64,000 nucleotides of DNA from Alistipes sp. (GTDB lineage Bacteria; Bacteroidota; Bacteroidia; Bacteroidales; Rikenellaceae): contig JAGBXR010000023.1 in the NCBI GenBank assembly GCA_017629145.1, positions 17,862 through 81,861 of the forward strand. Direction: 5' to 3'. Under the pieces are notes generated by a model that was not told where the DNA came from, searched no databases, and was given only the letters and a program-made list of their open reading frames with translations. The position numbers and the translations under genes were made by a program. Shown in pieces: positions 34,569-44,880 of this stretch (its first letter is position 1; each line of letters starts with the position of its first letter).

Positions 34569-34599
34569 CAAAGGTATAGCATCGCGCAGAGCTGGACAA
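34569..34599 (-). promoter_or_regulatory. Promoter of xusABC
   Basis: On the minus strand TTG (34597-34599), a 20-base spacer and TACCTTTG (34569-34576) lie 20 bases before the xusA start. Confidence 0.55.
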
Positions 34600-34708
34600 T
34601 CGCCAAATGTGGGTAAATTTGTGTCGTGCAGATACCATATTTGGGGATATGCCGACGAAAAAGTGGGGGTTGGAAGGGATTTTGTGTGCAAAAAAGTGGA
34701 TTTATATT

Positions 34709-34738
34709 TTTGATAATTAGAAAATAGACGTATATTTG
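34709..34738 (+). promoter_or_regulatory. Promoter of gcvH
   Basis: TTTG at 34709-34712, an 18-base spacer and TATATTTG at 34731-34738. The leader to the gcvH start at 34824 is about 80 bases. Confidence 0.6.
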
Positions 34739-34823
34739 TAGTTGCGGAAGTGTGAGTAACACGAGGCGCAAACGATGAAAATAAAACATTATCAAACTAT
34801 AACTACTTAATAATTCGTTTATT

Positions 34824-35204
34824 ATGGCTAATGTACCTGCAAATTTGAAGTATTCTAACGACCACGAGTGGTGTCGTGTAGAGGGCGATGTAGCTGTTAT
34901 CGGTATTACAGACTACGCTCAGTCACAGCTTGGTGATATCGTATTCGTTGACGTTCCTACTGTTGGCGAGACTATCGAGGCTAACGAGGTATTCGGCTCT
35001 ATCGAGGCTGTTAAGACTGTATCTGATGCTTTCTCACCTGTAGGTGGCGAGGTATTGGAGTTCAACGAGGCAGTTGAGGCTGACTCTTCACTCGTAAACA
35101 AGGATCCATACGGTGAGGGTTGGTTGGTAAAGATCAAGATGTCTAATCCTGCTGAGGTTGAGGGTTTGCTTGATGCAGCAGCTTATGAGGCTCTTATCGG
35201 CTAA
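34824..35204 (+). CDS. gcvH: Glycine cleavage system H protein
   Basis: This 126-residue lipoyl carrier shuttles the aminomethyl group between the P, T and L proteins of the glycine cleavage system. The lipoyl-lysine is Lys64 in [11 protein letters not shown]. The flanking blocks [38 protein letters not shown] and [14 protein letters not shown] are typical. The length is normal. The gene stands alone here with its own promoter and terminator; gcvP, gcvT and lpd are not in the window. Confidence 0.96.
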   Translation: MANVPANLKYSNDHEWCRVEGDVAVIGITDYAQSQLGDIVFVDVPTVGETIEANEVFGSIEAVKTVSDAFSPVGGEVLEFNEAVEADSSLVNKDPYGEGWLVKIKMSNPAEVEGLLDAAAYEALIG

Positions 35205-35222
35205 TTACATCGAAAAAAAATG

Positions 35223-35261
35223 TTCCCCGAGAGTCATATGACTTTCGGGGAATTTTTTTTT
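35223..35261. terminator. Terminator after gcvH
   Basis: TTCCCCGAGAGTC pairs with GACTTTCGGGGAA around ATAT and is followed by nine T. A run of A on the other side could make it work in both directions. Confidence 0.9.
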
Positions 35262-35264
35262 ACT

Positions 35265-35383
35265 GAATGTGTATAATAATGCTCTTTTGTCGTTACGCTT
35301 GGTAGCAAAATCCTCATTTACGCCGAGTAAACTGCGGTTTTGCTACCTTCGCAAGCCTATAAATAGCATTATTCTACACATTC
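35265..35383. repeat. Intergenic hairpin repeat, copy R5 (full length)
   Basis: The 19-base outer arms (35265-35283 and 35365-35383) have one mismatch. The middle stem GGTAGCAAAA at 35301-35310 pairs perfectly with TTTTGCTACC at 35338-35347. The inner stem is TTTAC at 35317-35321 with GTAAA at 35327-35331. The conserved linkers match R1 to R4, while the stems have different sequences. Confidence 0.75.
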
Positions 35384-35410
35384 ATTTTTTTTGCTAGAAG
35401 GTGTACAAAG

Positions 35411-35440
35411 CAATGCTCTTTTGTCGTTACGCTTGGTACT
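35411..35440. repeat. Intergenic hairpin repeat, fragment R6
   Basis: AATGCTCTTTTGTCGTTACG followed by CTTGGTA repeats the left part of R5 and then stops. The purine-rich hairpin at 35453-35508 follows about ten bases on, possibly having interrupted or replaced the rest. Confidence 0.55.
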
Positions 35441-35452
35441 TTCGTAATGAAT

Positions 35453-35508
35453 TTAGGGAATATAAGGAGTTTAGTGAGTTTAATGTCACTCTTCCTTATA
35501 TTCCCTAA
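35453..35508. repeat. Purine-rich hairpin repeat (TTAGGGAA type), copy 1
   Basis: TTAGGGAATATAAGGA at 35453-35468 pairs perfectly with its complement at 35493-35508. The arms are built of TTARGGA-like units. A related copy lies at 52449-52529. It sits between the convergent gcvH and formate/nitrite-transporter genes and could act as a terminator for the minus-strand run. Confidence 0.6.
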
Positions 35509-35551
35509 TTTCAATGGTATATCTTCCTAAAAGACTACGTCTATGCTTCTG

Positions 35552-36154
35552 CTACTGATTAAACTGCTTGCCCATAAACCAACGTGGGAGATTGCAGCCG
35601 ATGTAGTTGCCTACAACCGAGTACAACCACGCCATAACCATCCACGGTGCAAAGTCGCCGTGCAAGATTGCTACGCAGTAGTAGAAGGCGTCGGCGATAC
35701 TATGTGGAAGGCCGCACATAATAAACACTGGAACACCATAGAGCAGTGGTAGGTATGTACCACTGCGCACACCATACAGTGCAAGTGTCACGATAACGCC
35801 CGTGCCCACAGAGGTAATTGCGATATTCCACGATGCCGCCTCGCGTGCCGCCATAATGGTCTGGAGCGTGGCTAAAGCGTTGTCGCTAACCTCCACAGTA
35901 GAGTATGCTATGCCAGCCATAAGAAGGCAACCCAGAGCATTAAGCACAACCATAGGCAGCAGCTGTAGCGACTCCTTATATGGAAGATAGCCGGCCTTGC
36001 CTGTGAAGAGCAGCGACTTGCTGATGCTTACCGACATAAGACCAAAGGCGAAGAGCACAGCTCCGCCCAGGCCTCCGACGTGCAGGAATACGAGGCCGGC
36101 AATGCCGATCAGAAGACCGGCAAATACCGACATCGAAATAAACTGCCTCACCAT
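35552..36154 (-). CDS. Formate/nitrite-transporter-family-like membrane protein
   Basis: This is a 200-residue, strongly hydrophobic protein with about six membrane segments. Family-like pieces are GLLIGIAGLVFLHVGGLGGAVLFAFGL, KSLLFTGKAGYLPY and the late WLYSVVGNYIGCNLPRWF. These resemble the short formate/nitrite transporter (FNT) family proteins of anaerobes; full FNT channels are longer, about 260-280 residues. It is in the inner membrane and the transported ion is unknown. Its ATG overlaps the leuS stop by one base (TAATG), so translation is probably coupled to leuS. There is no obvious functional link to it. Confidence 0.7.
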   Translation of the reverse strand: MVRQFISMSVFAGLLIGIAGLVFLHVGGLGGAVLFAFGLMSVSISKSLLFTGKAGYLPYKESLQLLPMVVLNALGCLLMAGIAYSTVEVSDNALATLQTIMAAREAASWNIAITSVGTGVIVTLALYGVRSGTYLPLLYGVPVFIMCGLPHSIADAFYYCVAILHGDFAPWMVMAWLYSVVGNYIGCNLPRWFMGKQFNQ

Positions 36155-38910
36155 TACATTACGATATTGATGATCTTGCCCTTGACAACGATAATCTTCT
36201 TGGGCTGCTTACCTTCAAGCCACTTCTGAGCACCCTCGGTAGTGACGATATCCGCAACGATAGCCTCCTGTGATAGGTCGAGAGCATACTCCTGCTTGAA
36301 GCGGAGCTTGCCGTTGATCATCACTGGATACTCGAACGAGTTCTCAACGAGATACTCTGGACAGAACTTTGGGAACGCAGCATCGCATACCGATGTCTCG
36401 TGGCCCAAAGTGTGCCACAACTCCTCGGCGATGTGTGGTGCGAATGGTGCGATAAGAGCTGTCAATGGCTCCAAAATTTCGCGCTTCGAGCAGTCGCCAA
36501 GCTCGTTGAGACAGATCATAAAGGCTGCAACCGATGTGTTGAACGAGAAGTTCTCGATATCCTCGCTAACCTTCTTGATAGTCTTGTGCAGAGTCTTAAG
36601 CTCGGCAGGTGTAGCCTTCTCGTCGTTTACGAGCATCACGCCATCGCGTGAGTAGAACTTCGACCACAAGCGGCGCAAGAACTTATGCACACCGTCGATA
36701 CCGTTGGTATCCCAAGGCTTCGACTGCTCCAATGGGCCGAGGAACATCTCGTACATACGCAATGTGTCGGCGCCATATGTGTCGACGATATAGTCGGGAT
36801 TTACGACGTTGAACATCGACTTCGACATCTTCTCGATAGCCCATCCGCATATGTACTTGCCATCCTCGAGGATGAACTCTGCATCTACGAACTCGGGGCG
36901 CCAAGCGCGGAATGCCTCGAGGTCGAGAACATCGTTCTTCACGATATTCACATCAACGTGAATCTCCTGGGTCTCATACTCGCCCTTAAGACCGAGCGAC
37001 ACGAACTTGTTGGTGCCCACAACACGGTATACGAAGTTCGAACGACCCTGGATCATACCCTGGTTAACGAGCTTCTTGAATGGCTCGGCCTCGCATACGT
37101 AGCCCAAGTCGTAGAGGAACATATTCCAGAAGCGTGAGTACATCAGGTGACCAGTAGCGTGCTCGATACCACCTACATACAGGTCGACATTTCGCCAGTA
37201 TTCGTTAGCCTCGCGGCTTACAAGTTCCTCATTGTTGCGTGGATCCATATATCGGAGGAAGTATGCCGATGAGCCTGCGAAGCCTGGCATTGTTGAGAGC
37301 TCATATGGATGACCCTCGGCAGTGTGCCACTCTGCAACGCGTGCCAATGGTGGCTCACCCTCGGCAGTAGGACCGAAGTTCTGGATTGCAGGGAGTGTCA
37401 ATGGCAGCTGCTCATCGCCAAGGCGGTAGGCAACGTCGTTCTTATAGTAGATAGGGAATGGCTCGCCCCAGTATCTCTGGCGTGAGAAGATAGCATCGCG
37501 AAGACGATAGTTAACCAAACGCTTACCGATACCGCGCTTCTCTACCTCGGCAAACATAAAGCCGATCGCCTCCTTAACATCCATACCGTTGATAAGCTCC
37601 GAGTTGATGAGCTTGCCCTCCTTGGCATCGTACGACTCCTTTTCGATATTACCACCCTCAACAACTGGAATGATATCGAGGCCGAAGTGACGTGCGAAGG
37701 CATAATCTCGCGAGTCGTGTGCTGGTACGGCCATAATAGCACCAGTACCATAGCCCGAGAGAACGTAGTCAGAGATGTAGATAGGAATCTGCTGACCAGT
37801 GAATGGGTTGATAGCATACGAGCCAGTCTTCACACCGCTCACACGCTTGGTGTCGGCGATACGCTCGCGCTCCGAACGACGCTTCGTCTCGGTGATATAT
37901 GCCTCGACAGCCTCGCGGTTATCCTCTGTAGTAAGCTCCGCAACCCACTCGTGCTCGGGTGCGATAACCATAAACGTAACGCCATAGATCGTGTCGGGAC
38001 GTGTGGTGAAGATCTCGAGCTTGCGCTCCGAGTCAGCAACGTCGAAGAATACCTGGGCACCTACCGAGCGACCGATCCAGTTGCGCTGAATCTCCTTGAG
38101 CGACTCGCTCCACTCCAGCTCCTCGAGACCATCGAGCATTCGCTGTGCATAGGCCGTAACGCGCAACAACCACTGCTTCATACGCTTCTGCTCTACGGGG
38201 TGGCCTCCACGCACCGAGAGACCCTCCTTAACCTCGTCGTTAGCGAGTACGGTGCCGAGTGCTGGACACCAGTTCACCATAGTGTCGGCACGGAAGGCGA
38301 GGCGGTAGTTCTGTAGCGTCTGCTCCTTCTCGGCCTCCGACATTGCGCACCACTGCTCGGCCGTGAAGTTCAGGCTTGCAGTCTCGGCTGCGTCGAGGCC
38401 TTTGGTACCATTAGCCTCGAAATGTGCTACAAGCGCGCTGATAGGCTCGGCCTTGCGTGTGAGGTTGTTGTACCAGTGGTCGAACATCTTGAGGAATGCC
38501 CACTGTGTCCAATGGTAGTACTCTGGCTCGCAGGTGCGCACCTCGCGCGACCAGTCGAACGAGAAACCAATCTTATCGAGCTGTGAGCGGTAACGTGCGA
38601 TGTTCTCCTCGGTAGTTACTGCTGGGTGCTGACCTGTCTGGATAGCATACTGCTCGGCTGGAAGACCGAAGGCGTCGTAGCCCATAGGGTGCAATACGTT
38701 GAAACCCGACTGACGCTTGTAGCGCGAGTAGATATCCGATGCGATATATCCGAGAGGGTGACCAACGTGAAGACCTGCTCCCGATGGGTAGGGGAACATA
38801 TCCAAAACATAGAACTTGGGGCGTGAGGCGTCAACCTCAACCTTGTAGGTTCCCTCCTCCTTCCATCTCTTTTGCCATTTCGATTCTATGGCTCTAAAAT
38901 CGTATTCCAT
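36154..38910 (-). CDS. leuS: Leucyl-tRNA synthetase
   Basis: This 918-residue class I enzyme charges tRNA-Leu in the cytoplasm. The HIGH motif is HVGH at residues 48-51, within [16 protein letters not shown]. The KMSKS motif is [17 protein letters not shown]. The editing domain lies between them ([20 protein letters not shown], and [19 protein letters not shown] further on). The C-terminal anticodon-binding region has [20 protein letters not shown]. The length is normal. It lies 50 bases after the S4-domain gene in the long minus-strand run. Confidence 0.97.
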   Translation of the reverse strand: MEYDFRAIESKWQKRWKEEGTYKVEVDASRPKFYVLDMFPYPSGAGLHVGHPLGYIASDIYSRYKRQSGFNVLHPMGYDAFGLPAEQYAIQTGQHPAVTTEENIARYRSQLDKIGFSFDWSREVRTCEPEYYHWTQWAFLKMFDHWYNNLTRKAEPISALVAHFEANGTKGLDAAETASLNFTAEQWCAMSEAEKEQTLQNYRLAFRADTMVNWCPALGTVLANDEVKEGLSVRGGHPVEQKRMKQWLLRVTAYAQRMLDGLEELEWSESLKEIQRNWIGRSVGAQVFFDVADSERKLEIFTTRPDTIYGVTFMVIAPEHEWVAELTTEDNREAVEAYITETKRRSERERIADTKRVSGVKTGSYAINPFTGQQIPIYISDYVLSGYGTGAIMAVPAHDSRDYAFARHFGLDIIPVVEGGNIEKESYDAKEGKLINSELINGMDVKEAIGFMFAEVEKRGIGKRLVNYRLRDAIFSRQRYWGEPFPIYYKNDVAYRLGDEQLPLTLPAIQNFGPTAEGEPPLARVAEWHTAEGHPYELSTMPGFAGSSAYFLRYMDPRNNEELVSREANEYWRNVDLYVGGIEHATGHLMYSRFWNMFLYDLGYVCEAEPFKKLVNQGMIQGRSNFVYRVVGTNKFVSLGLKGEYETQEIHVDVNIVKNDVLDLEAFRAWRPEFVDAEFILEDGKYICGWAIEKMSKSMFNVVNPDYIVDTYGADTLRMYEMFLGPLEQSKPWDTNGIDGVHKFLRRLWSKFYSRDGVMLVNDEKATPAELKTLHKTIKKVSEDIENFSFNTSVAAFMICLNELGDCSKREILEPLTALIAPFAPHIAEELWHTLGHETSVCDAAFPKFCPEYLVENSFEYPVMINGKLRFKQEYALDLSQEAIVADIVTTEGAQKWLEGKQPKKIIVVKGKIINIVM

Positions 38911-38960
38911 AACTCTTTGTGTTTTATATTGTTTTGTTATTTTGTTTGCTTCCTGTAAAT

Positions 38961-39380
38961 CTAATCTTCATCCTCATCGTCGAAGGCTCCGTCATCGAAG
39001 TAGAAGCCGTCCATCAGCGCGTCGATATCTCGGCGCTCCTTCTTTGTTGGGCGGCCCGTACCGCGGTCGCGGAAGACGAAGATAGTCTCGTGTGGTACGT
39101 TGAGTTTATCCAGCTCCTCCTGTGGTGTGCAGTTCAGGCAGAACATAGGCACGTTCTTCGCAGGCTGGCGGCTCGATACCAGATCGAGAACCTTATAGCT
39201 GTAGGTTATACGCTCGCGGCGTACGGTGATTATGTCACCTGTCTTAACCTCGCGCGATGGCTTGGCATAGGCGTCGTTTACCATAACGCGGTTTTGGCGT
39301 ATGGCATCTGCGGCATCGCTGCGCGTCTTGAAGATGCGCACAGCCCACAGATACTTATCCAGTCTTATATCGTTACTCAT
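38961..39380 (-). CDS. S4-domain RNA-binding protein, Hsp15-like
   Basis: The start at 39380 ([23 protein letters not shown]) is chosen because the S4 domain begins there. A longer frame to 39437 would run further into ftsW. The 139-residue protein has an S4 RNA-binding domain in residues 5-65 ([35 protein letters not shown]) and a strongly acidic tail. Hsp15-like proteins bind stalled large ribosomal subunits carrying a nascent chain. The start overlaps the ftsW stop by eight bases, so the gene belongs to the cell-wall operon by position. Confidence 0.88.
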   Translation of the reverse strand: MSNDIRLDKYLWAVRIFKTRSDAADAIRQNRVMVNDAYAKPSREVKTGDIITVRRERITYSYKVLDLVSSRQPAKNVPMFCLNCTPQEELDKLNVPHETIFVFRDRGTGRPTKKERRDIDALMDGFYFDDGAFDDEDED

Positions 39381-40659
39381 TGTTGTTACTCTTTGCGGTT
39401 TGTCGTTTTTCGGCCTCTCGTTTTTCGGCGAGAGCATTCGTGCGGCTGATGCTGATGATTATGCCTATGGCGATGCTCGTGAACAACATCGATGTGCCAC
39501 CTCGCGATATCAGCGGCAGGGTCTGTCCTGTCTCGGGGATGATGTTTATCTGCACAAGGATGTGGAGCAGAGCCTGTATCGTGATAAGTAGTCCGAGACC
39601 TGCCGTAGCAAGCATCGAGAATGCCGTATGACATCGTCGGCATATCTCTATCGAGCGGAAGAATATCCACAAGTAGAGCAGCATAAGCAGCAGGGCGGTG
39701 ATGATGCCATACTCCGAGACGAAGAAGGCGTAGGCATAGTCGCTCTCGGGGTGGACGACAACTACGCGCGAGGTGCTGTGTCCTGCGCCCTCGCCGAAGA
39801 GTCCTCCGTTGCGTATTGCTACCATTGCACGTTGCGTATCCGACATATCGGTCATCGACTGGCACTTGCCATCCGTAGTCCACTCCTTGGTCCACGCCTT
39901 GAGTCGACCTCCTGCCGTATCGCCACGACCAAGTCCCAGCACACCGAGGCATAAACCTCCAACTGCGCACATCACAACGATAAACTTCGTGATCTCCTTG
40001 ATGCTCACGCGGCCTATGTAGAGCATAATGATCGATGCTCCCATAATGATTATCGCCGACGAGGTATGAGCCGGAAGAATCACTCCGCACGAGAGCATAA
40101 CAGGACCGAGCAGAGGTATTGTATTCTCGCGTATAATGCGCTTCTGGGCTGGATCACCGAGTTTGAACGATGTGGGCAGCAGATGTATCTTGTTGATGTC
40201 GAGCTGTCGGGGCTCCATACATTTCGCAAGCATAAGGATGGTCATAATCTTCAGACCCTCCGATGGCTGAAACTGGAATGGACCGATAGGCAGCCAGCGC
40301 GCTGCACCGTTAGTGGTCGAGCCAAAGAGGTAGGCTGCAACAGTAAGTGCTACGAAGAGATAGTATAGCACAGGCGTGTAGCGACGGAAGGTGTGAAAAT
40401 CCATCTTATGTATGAAGTAGATGAGCGGTATGGACATAAGCACGAACATAAGCTGCGTGCGCAGAGCATCCGTTGTGCTCATCTTCGAGGTGATATCATA
40501 CGCCATCTTGGCCGTCGAGGAGTATACCACAAGGATCGAGAGGATGATCAGCACGGCGTAGATAATCCACATCGTGCGATCTCCCTCGAATATGCGGCTG
40601 GCATCATCGAAGATGCTTCTGCTCCTCTGGGCTGATGGGTTGTTTTTAGGTCTGGTCAT
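39373..40659 (-). CDS. ftsW: FtsW-type peptidoglycan polymerase
   Basis: This 428-residue protein of the SEDS family has about ten membrane segments. The characteristic pieces are STTNGAARWLPIGPFQFQPSEGLKIMTILMLA, the extracellular loop with GGLFGEGAGHS and HPESDYAYAFFVSEYG, and the late TGQTLPLISRGGTSMLFTSIAIGIII. FtsW polymerises lipid-linked disaccharide into septal peptidoglycan together with the FtsI-type transpeptidase encoded upstream in the same operon. Its position after murD is usual for ftsW rather than rodA. It starts eight bases after the murD stop. Confidence 0.94.
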   Translation of the reverse strand: MTRPKNNPSAQRSRSIFDDASRIFEGDRTMWIIYAVLIILSILVVYSSTAKMAYDITSKMSTTDALRTQLMFVLMSIPLIYFIHKMDFHTFRRYTPVLYYLFVALTVAAYLFGSTTNGAARWLPIGPFQFQPSEGLKIMTILMLAKCMEPRQLDINKIHLLPTSFKLGDPAQKRIIRENTIPLLGPVMLSCGVILPAHTSSAIIIMGASIIMLYIGRVSIKEITKFIVVMCAVGGLCLGVLGLGRGDTAGGRLKAWTKEWTTDGKCQSMTDMSDTQRAMVAIRNGGLFGEGAGHSTSRVVVVHPESDYAYAFFVSEYGIITALLLMLLYLWIFFRSIEICRRCHTAFSMLATAGLGLLITIQALLHILVQINIIPETGQTLPLISRGGTSMLFTSIAIGIIISISRTNALAEKREAEKRQTAKSNNNE

Positions 40660-40667
40660 AATGGGGG

Positions 40668-42035
40668 TTAGTCGTTAAGTACATTCTCCTTGACCCACTC
40701 CTTGAACATACGGCCACGCTCCTCGTAGTTGCGGAACAGATCGAAGCTTGCACACGCTGGCGAGAGCAATACCGTATCGCCACTGCGTGCTTCGTTGCGT
40801 GCTGCACGCATAGCCTCGTCGAGCGACTTGCAGTCGTAGATCTTTGGCACAATGCCATCGAACTCGCGGCGGAGCTTGCTGTTGTCCACACCCATACAGA
40901 TGAGCGCCTTCACCTTGCGGCGTGCGAACTCCTTGAGTGGGGTGTAGTCGTTACCCTTGTCCGTGCCGCCGGCAATCCACACCGTTGGGCGCTTCATACT
41001 CTCGAGGGCGTACCATACCGAGTCGACGTTCGTAGCCTTCGAGTCATTCACCCACTCGATGTCGTCGCGCTTGCCAGCAGGCTCGAGACGGTGCTCTACG
41101 GGCGAGAAATCGTATATCGAACGCTTGATGTTGCGAGGCTCGATGCCTGCGGCGAGTGTTGCGAGTGCTGCCGCCATAGCGTTGTAGACGTTGTGCATAC
41201 CCTCGATCTTCATCTTGCGTGTGTCGATCGTAACCGACTTCTTGCCTACCGTAGCTGTGAAGCTGTGACCCTCGAGTACAGCATCGCCATCACCACTCGC
41301 AATGGCAGTGTTGATGGCAAACGGGAGCTGTCGTGCGCGTAGTGTAGCGTCCATATTGTCGAGCATATGCTGTGTCTCGGCATCGTCGGCCGAGTAGATG
41401 AAGGCATCGCTTGCAGTCTGATTCTGCGTGATGCGCATCTTCGAGCGTGCGTAGTTCTCGAGCTTATAGTCGTAGCGGTCGAGGTGGTCGGGCGTGATGT
41501 TTGTGAGCACGCCGATGTCGGCCTTGAACTTATAGCAGCCATCGAGCTGAAACGAGCTGAGCTCCAGCACGTGCCAGAAGTAGCGGTCGGTGGCTACCGA
41601 GTAGGCGAAGCTCTCGCCGATGTTTCCGCCGAGTGCCACCTTGCGGCCAGCATCCGACATAATCTTGTAGATGAGCGACGTTGTCGTAGTCTTGCCATTC
41701 GAACCAGTGATGCATATGGTCTTGGCTACGCCCTTGTAGCGACCTGCGAACTCTATCTCCGAGATGATGGGTGTGCCCTTCTCGCGGAGCTTCACGACGA
41801 TAGGTGCTGTGTCGGGGATGCCTGGCGATTTGATTACCTCGTGAGCATCGAGGATTCGCTCCTCGGTGTGCTGTCCCTCTTCGTACTCCACGCCCCACTC
41901 GTCAAGTCGCTCCTTGAACTTTGGCGCGATTTTACCCATATCCGAGAGGAAGGTGTCGAAACCCTTCTTCTTGGCGAGGATTGCAGAGCCGTAGCCCGAG
42001 ATACCTCCGCCGAGTACTACTATCTTACGTTTCAT
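40668..42035 (-). CDS. murD: UDP-N-acetylmuramoyl-L-alanine--D-glutamate ligase
   Basis: This 455-residue cytoplasmic Mur ligase adds D-glutamate to UDP-MurNAc-L-Ala. The N-terminus carries a Rossmann-type glycine motif (VVLGGGISGYGSAILAKKKG). The ATP-binding P-loop is GSNGKTTTTSLIYKI. The Mur ligase blocks LSSFQLDG and NITPDHLDRY follow. The C-terminal domain has VEHRLEPAG, NDSKATNVDS, GGTDKGNDY and LLSPACASFDLFRNYEERG. It lies between mraY and ftsW in the usual order. Confidence 0.96.
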   Translation of the reverse strand: MKRKIVVLGGGISGYGSAILAKKKGFDTFLSDMGKIAPKFKERLDEWGVEYEEGQHTEERILDAHEVIKSPGIPDTAPIVVKLREKGTPIISEIEFAGRYKGVAKTICITGSNGKTTTTSLIYKIMSDAGRKVALGGNIGESFAYSVATDRYFWHVLELSSFQLDGCYKFKADIGVLTNITPDHLDRYDYKLENYARSKMRITQNQTASDAFIYSADDAETQHMLDNMDATLRARQLPFAINTAIASGDGDAVLEGHSFTATVGKKSVTIDTRKMKIEGMHNVYNAMAAALATLAAGIEPRNIKRSIYDFSPVEHRLEPAGKRDDIEWVNDSKATNVDSVWYALESMKRPTVWIAGGTDKGNDYTPLKEFARRKVKALICMGVDNSKLRREFDGIVPKIYDCKSLDEAMRAARNEARSGDTVLLSPACASFDLFRNYEERGRMFKEWVKENVLND

Positions 42036-42078
42036 ACTATATCTTGCGTTTTATTGTTTCGTTCTATGAATGTTGGCT

Positions 42079-43326
42079 TTACTGTAGCTTGAGTGTTGCG
42101 AGTGTGAGTGCCGAGAGCAGCAACGAGATGATGAAGAAGCGCATCATAATCTTTGTCTCGAACATACCTCGCTTCTGGTAGTGGTGGTGCAGAGGCGACA
42201 TCAGGAATATGCGTCGACCCTCGCCATACTTCTTCTTCGTATACTTGAAGTATCCCACCTGTAACATTACCGACAACGACTCTACGAGGAAGATGCCGCA
42301 GAGAAGTGGCAGCAGGAGTTCCTTGCGCAGACATAGTGCAAGTACGGCAATAAGACCGCCAATGGTGAGCGAACCGGTGTCGCCCATAAATATCTGCGCG
42401 GGGAAGGAGTTATACCACAAAAAGCCGATGAGCGCACCTGCAAATGCCGCAGCAAAGATGATAAGCTCGCCACTATCGGGTATGTACATAATGTTGAGGT
42501 AGTCCGAGTAGATGACGTGTCCCGAGAGGTAGGAGAGCATACCGAGCACTAGGACTATTGGAACCGAGACACCCGTAAGCAGACCATCGATACCATCTGT
42601 GAGGTTTGCACCATTCGAAACGGCTGTGATGACGAATATCGCAACAACGATATAGAGCAGCCACGCCATCGTCTCGTTGCCCATAGTGAGAACTGCGTAG
42701 TCGAGTTCCGTATCCTTGAGGAACGGAATTGATGTCTTGGTGCTCTTCTCCGCTACGGTGCTCACCAGACGGCGCTCGGTGTAGTTGCCCAGAGTCTCGC
42801 CCGACTGGTCATCGGTGACGGTGTACGACGATACCTCGTAGCTTTTTTCGCGGATGACGATATCCTCCGAGAGCCACATCGTTGTGCCCACGATGATGCC
42901 GAGGCCCACCTGCCCCACAACCTTGAAGCGACCCTTGAGACCCTCCTTCTTGTGGCGGAATACCTTGATGTAGTCATCCAGACCACCGATAAAGCCAAGC
43001 CATATGGTCGAGATGAGCATCAGTTGCACATATACGTTCCCGAGGTCGCCAAAGAGCAACACAGGAACAATGATGGCGAGCAGAATGATGATACCACCCA
43101 TCGTTGGCGTACCCTTCTTCTGGAGTTGTCCCTCGAGACCGAGGTCGCGGATATCCTCGCCAATCTGCTTGCGGCGCAGAAGACGGATGATATACTTACC
43201 AAAGAAGATGGTGATAAGCAACGAAAGTACGATTGCGGCTACGGCACGGAACGAGATATACTCGCCGATACGCATTCCCGGGAGGTCGGTGTGCTGGTTT
43301 AGATATTCGAAAAGACGATATAACAT
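42079..43326 (-). CDS. mraY: Phospho-N-acetylmuramoyl-pentapeptide transferase
   Basis: This inner-membrane enzyme transfers phospho-MurNAc-pentapeptide to undecaprenyl phosphate, making lipid I. It has 415 residues and about ten membrane segments. Key motifs are [25 protein letters not shown] (the Asp-rich site), [12 protein letters not shown] and [12 protein letters not shown], plus the final [11 protein letters not shown]. It is longer than the usual 320-360 residues because of a soluble insertion of about 60 residues ([20 protein letters not shown] to TELDYAVL), which I recall as common in Bacteroidetes MraY. Confidence 0.96.
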   Translation of the reverse strand: MLYRLFEYLNQHTDLPGMRIGEYISFRAVAAIVLSLLITIFFGKYIIRLLRRKQIGEDIRDLGLEGQLQKKGTPTMGGIIILLAIIVPVLLFGDLGNVYVQLMLISTIWLGFIGGLDDYIKVFRHKKEGLKGRFKVVGQVGLGIIVGTTMWLSEDIVIREKSYEVSSYTVTDDQSGETLGNYTERRLVSTVAEKSTKTSIPFLKDTELDYAVLTMGNETMAWLLYIVVAIFVITAVSNGANLTDGIDGLLTGVSVPIVLVLGMLSYLSGHVIYSDYLNIMYIPDSGELIIFAAAFAGALIGFLWYNSFPAQIFMGDTGSLTIGGLIAVLALCLRKELLLPLLCGIFLVESLSVMLQVGYFKYTKKKYGEGRRIFLMSPLHHHYQKRGMFETKIMMRFFIISLLLSALTLATLKLQ

Positions 43327-43373
43327 AGTTGTAGTCTACTCTTAAAATTGTGCTCGTTAGGTTTAAATAAATA

Positions 43374-44837
43374 TTAGTTTGCGTTGTGTGTCGAGGTGAA
43401 TGCCTCGCGGATTTGCTCTCGGTCGTCGAAGTGGTGCTTCTCGGTGCCGATAATCTGGTAATCCTCGTGGCCCTTGCCTGCGATAAGTATGATGTCACCC
43501 TTGTGGGCCATCATTGCCGCTGTGCGTATAGCCTCGCGACGGTCGCTGATGCGAAGATAGTTGTGCTTATCCTTGACGCCTGCAACCATATCGTCGAGTA
43601 TCGCCTCGGGATTCTCGGTGCGTGGGTTGTCCGATGTGAAGATTGCCGTTGTGGCATACTTCGCAGCGATAGATGCCATCTCGGGGCGCTTCGTGCGGTC
43701 GCGGTCACCACCACAGCCACATACTACAAAGAGTCGCTGGTTGTCGCGGCGTAGCTCCTCGATAGTCTCGAGAACATTCTCCAGAGCATCGGGCGTATGG
43801 GCATAGTCGACAATAGCCATCGTGCCGTCGTTGGCTACGATAGTCTCGAAGCGACCACTTACGGGGCGGAGCTGCGAGAGTATGGTCAAAGCCTCCATCT
43901 TATCGACACCGAGCAGGCGCGCTGCGGCATATACGGTCGTGAGGTTGTAGGCGTTGAACTTTCCCGAGAACTTTACCCACGTCTCCACACCATCGAGGTT
44001 GAGAAGCATACCATCTGGCAGCATCTCGATAACCTTGCAGCGGTAGTCGGCCATCGAGCGCAGCGACAGACGGTAGATGTGTGCCTTGCAATTCTGAACC
44101 ATTACCTCGCCGTTGCGGTCATCGATATTTGTGACTGCCCAGGCATCCTCTGACAGAGCATCGAAGAACGAGCGCTTGGCGCGGATGTACTCCTTGTAGG
44201 TGCCGTGGTAGTCGAGGTGGTCGTGTGTGAGGTTGCTAAATAGTGCGCCCTCGAAGTGCAGACCTGCGATGCGGTGCTGTGCTGCGGCGTGCGACGATAC
44301 CTCCATAAAGCAGTAGTCGCAACCAGCCTCCACCATACGACGCATCATCGCGTTGAGGCGTATGGCATCGGGTGTGGTGTGCGTCGAATCGATACGCTCC
44401 TCGCCAATGCGGTAGACAACCGTCGAGATGAGTCCTGCGCGGTAGCCAAGTGCTGTGAACATATCGTAGAGTAGGGTGGCTGTCGTAGTTTTGCCGTTGG
44501 TGCCCGTAACACCCACCAGGTGGAGCTCGTGTGAGGGGTGGTCGTAGAACGAGGCTGCCATAGCTGCCATCGCCACGTTGCTATCCTTGACCACGATGTA
44601 GCTCACCTCGTCGTTGCGCTCTTCGGGGAGCTGCTGGCATACGACAGCTACTGCACCGCGCTCGATAGCCGAGGATATGTAGTTGTGTCCGTCGCTTGCT
44701 ACGCCCGTTACGGCGAAGAAGCAGGCGCCAGCCTCGATGCGGCGCGAGTCATACTCCAGAGCTGTAATCTCGGGGTTTTTGGGGTTGTATATCTCTATCG
44801 CCTCAACATCGGCGATAATATCTTCAAATCGTTTCAT
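43374..44837 (-). CDS. murE: UDP-MurNAc-tripeptide synthetase (meso-diaminopimelate-adding)
   Basis: This is a 487-residue cytoplasmic Mur ligase. The P-loop is GVTGTNGKTTTATLLYDM. Other motifs are HTTPDAIRLNAMMRRMVEAG, the LTHDHLDYHGT block and VDYAHTPDALENVL. The specificity motif reads SDNPRTENP (DNPR), which in this family indicates meso-diaminopimelate rather than lysine. The gene sits between the FtsI-type PBP and mraY, the standard order. Confidence 0.96.
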   Translation of the reverse strand: MKRFEDIIADVEAIEIYNPKNPEITALEYDSRRIEAGACFFAVTGVASDGHNYISSAIERGAVAVVCQQLPEERNDEVSYIVVKDSNVAMAAMAASFYDHPSHELHLVGVTGTNGKTTTATLLYDMFTALGYRAGLISTVVYRIGEERIDSTHTTPDAIRLNAMMRRMVEAGCDYCFMEVSSHAAAQHRIAGLHFEGALFSNLTHDHLDYHGTYKEYIRAKRSFFDALSEDAWAVTNIDDRNGEVMVQNCKAHIYRLSLRSMADYRCKVIEMLPDGMLLNLDGVETWVKFSGKFNAYNLTTVYAAARLLGVDKMEALTILSQLRPVSGRFETIVANDGTMAIVDYAHTPDALENVLETIEELRRDNQRLFVVCGCGGDRDRTKRPEMASIAAKYATTAIFTSDNPRTENPEAILDDMVAGVKDKHNYLRISDRREAIRTAAMMAHKGDIILIAGKGHEDYQIIGTEKHHFDDREQIREAFTSTHNAN

Positions 44838-44880
44838 CTGCTTTTGGTAGCTCTATTTTTGTTTCCTGTTTTCTTCGTGT

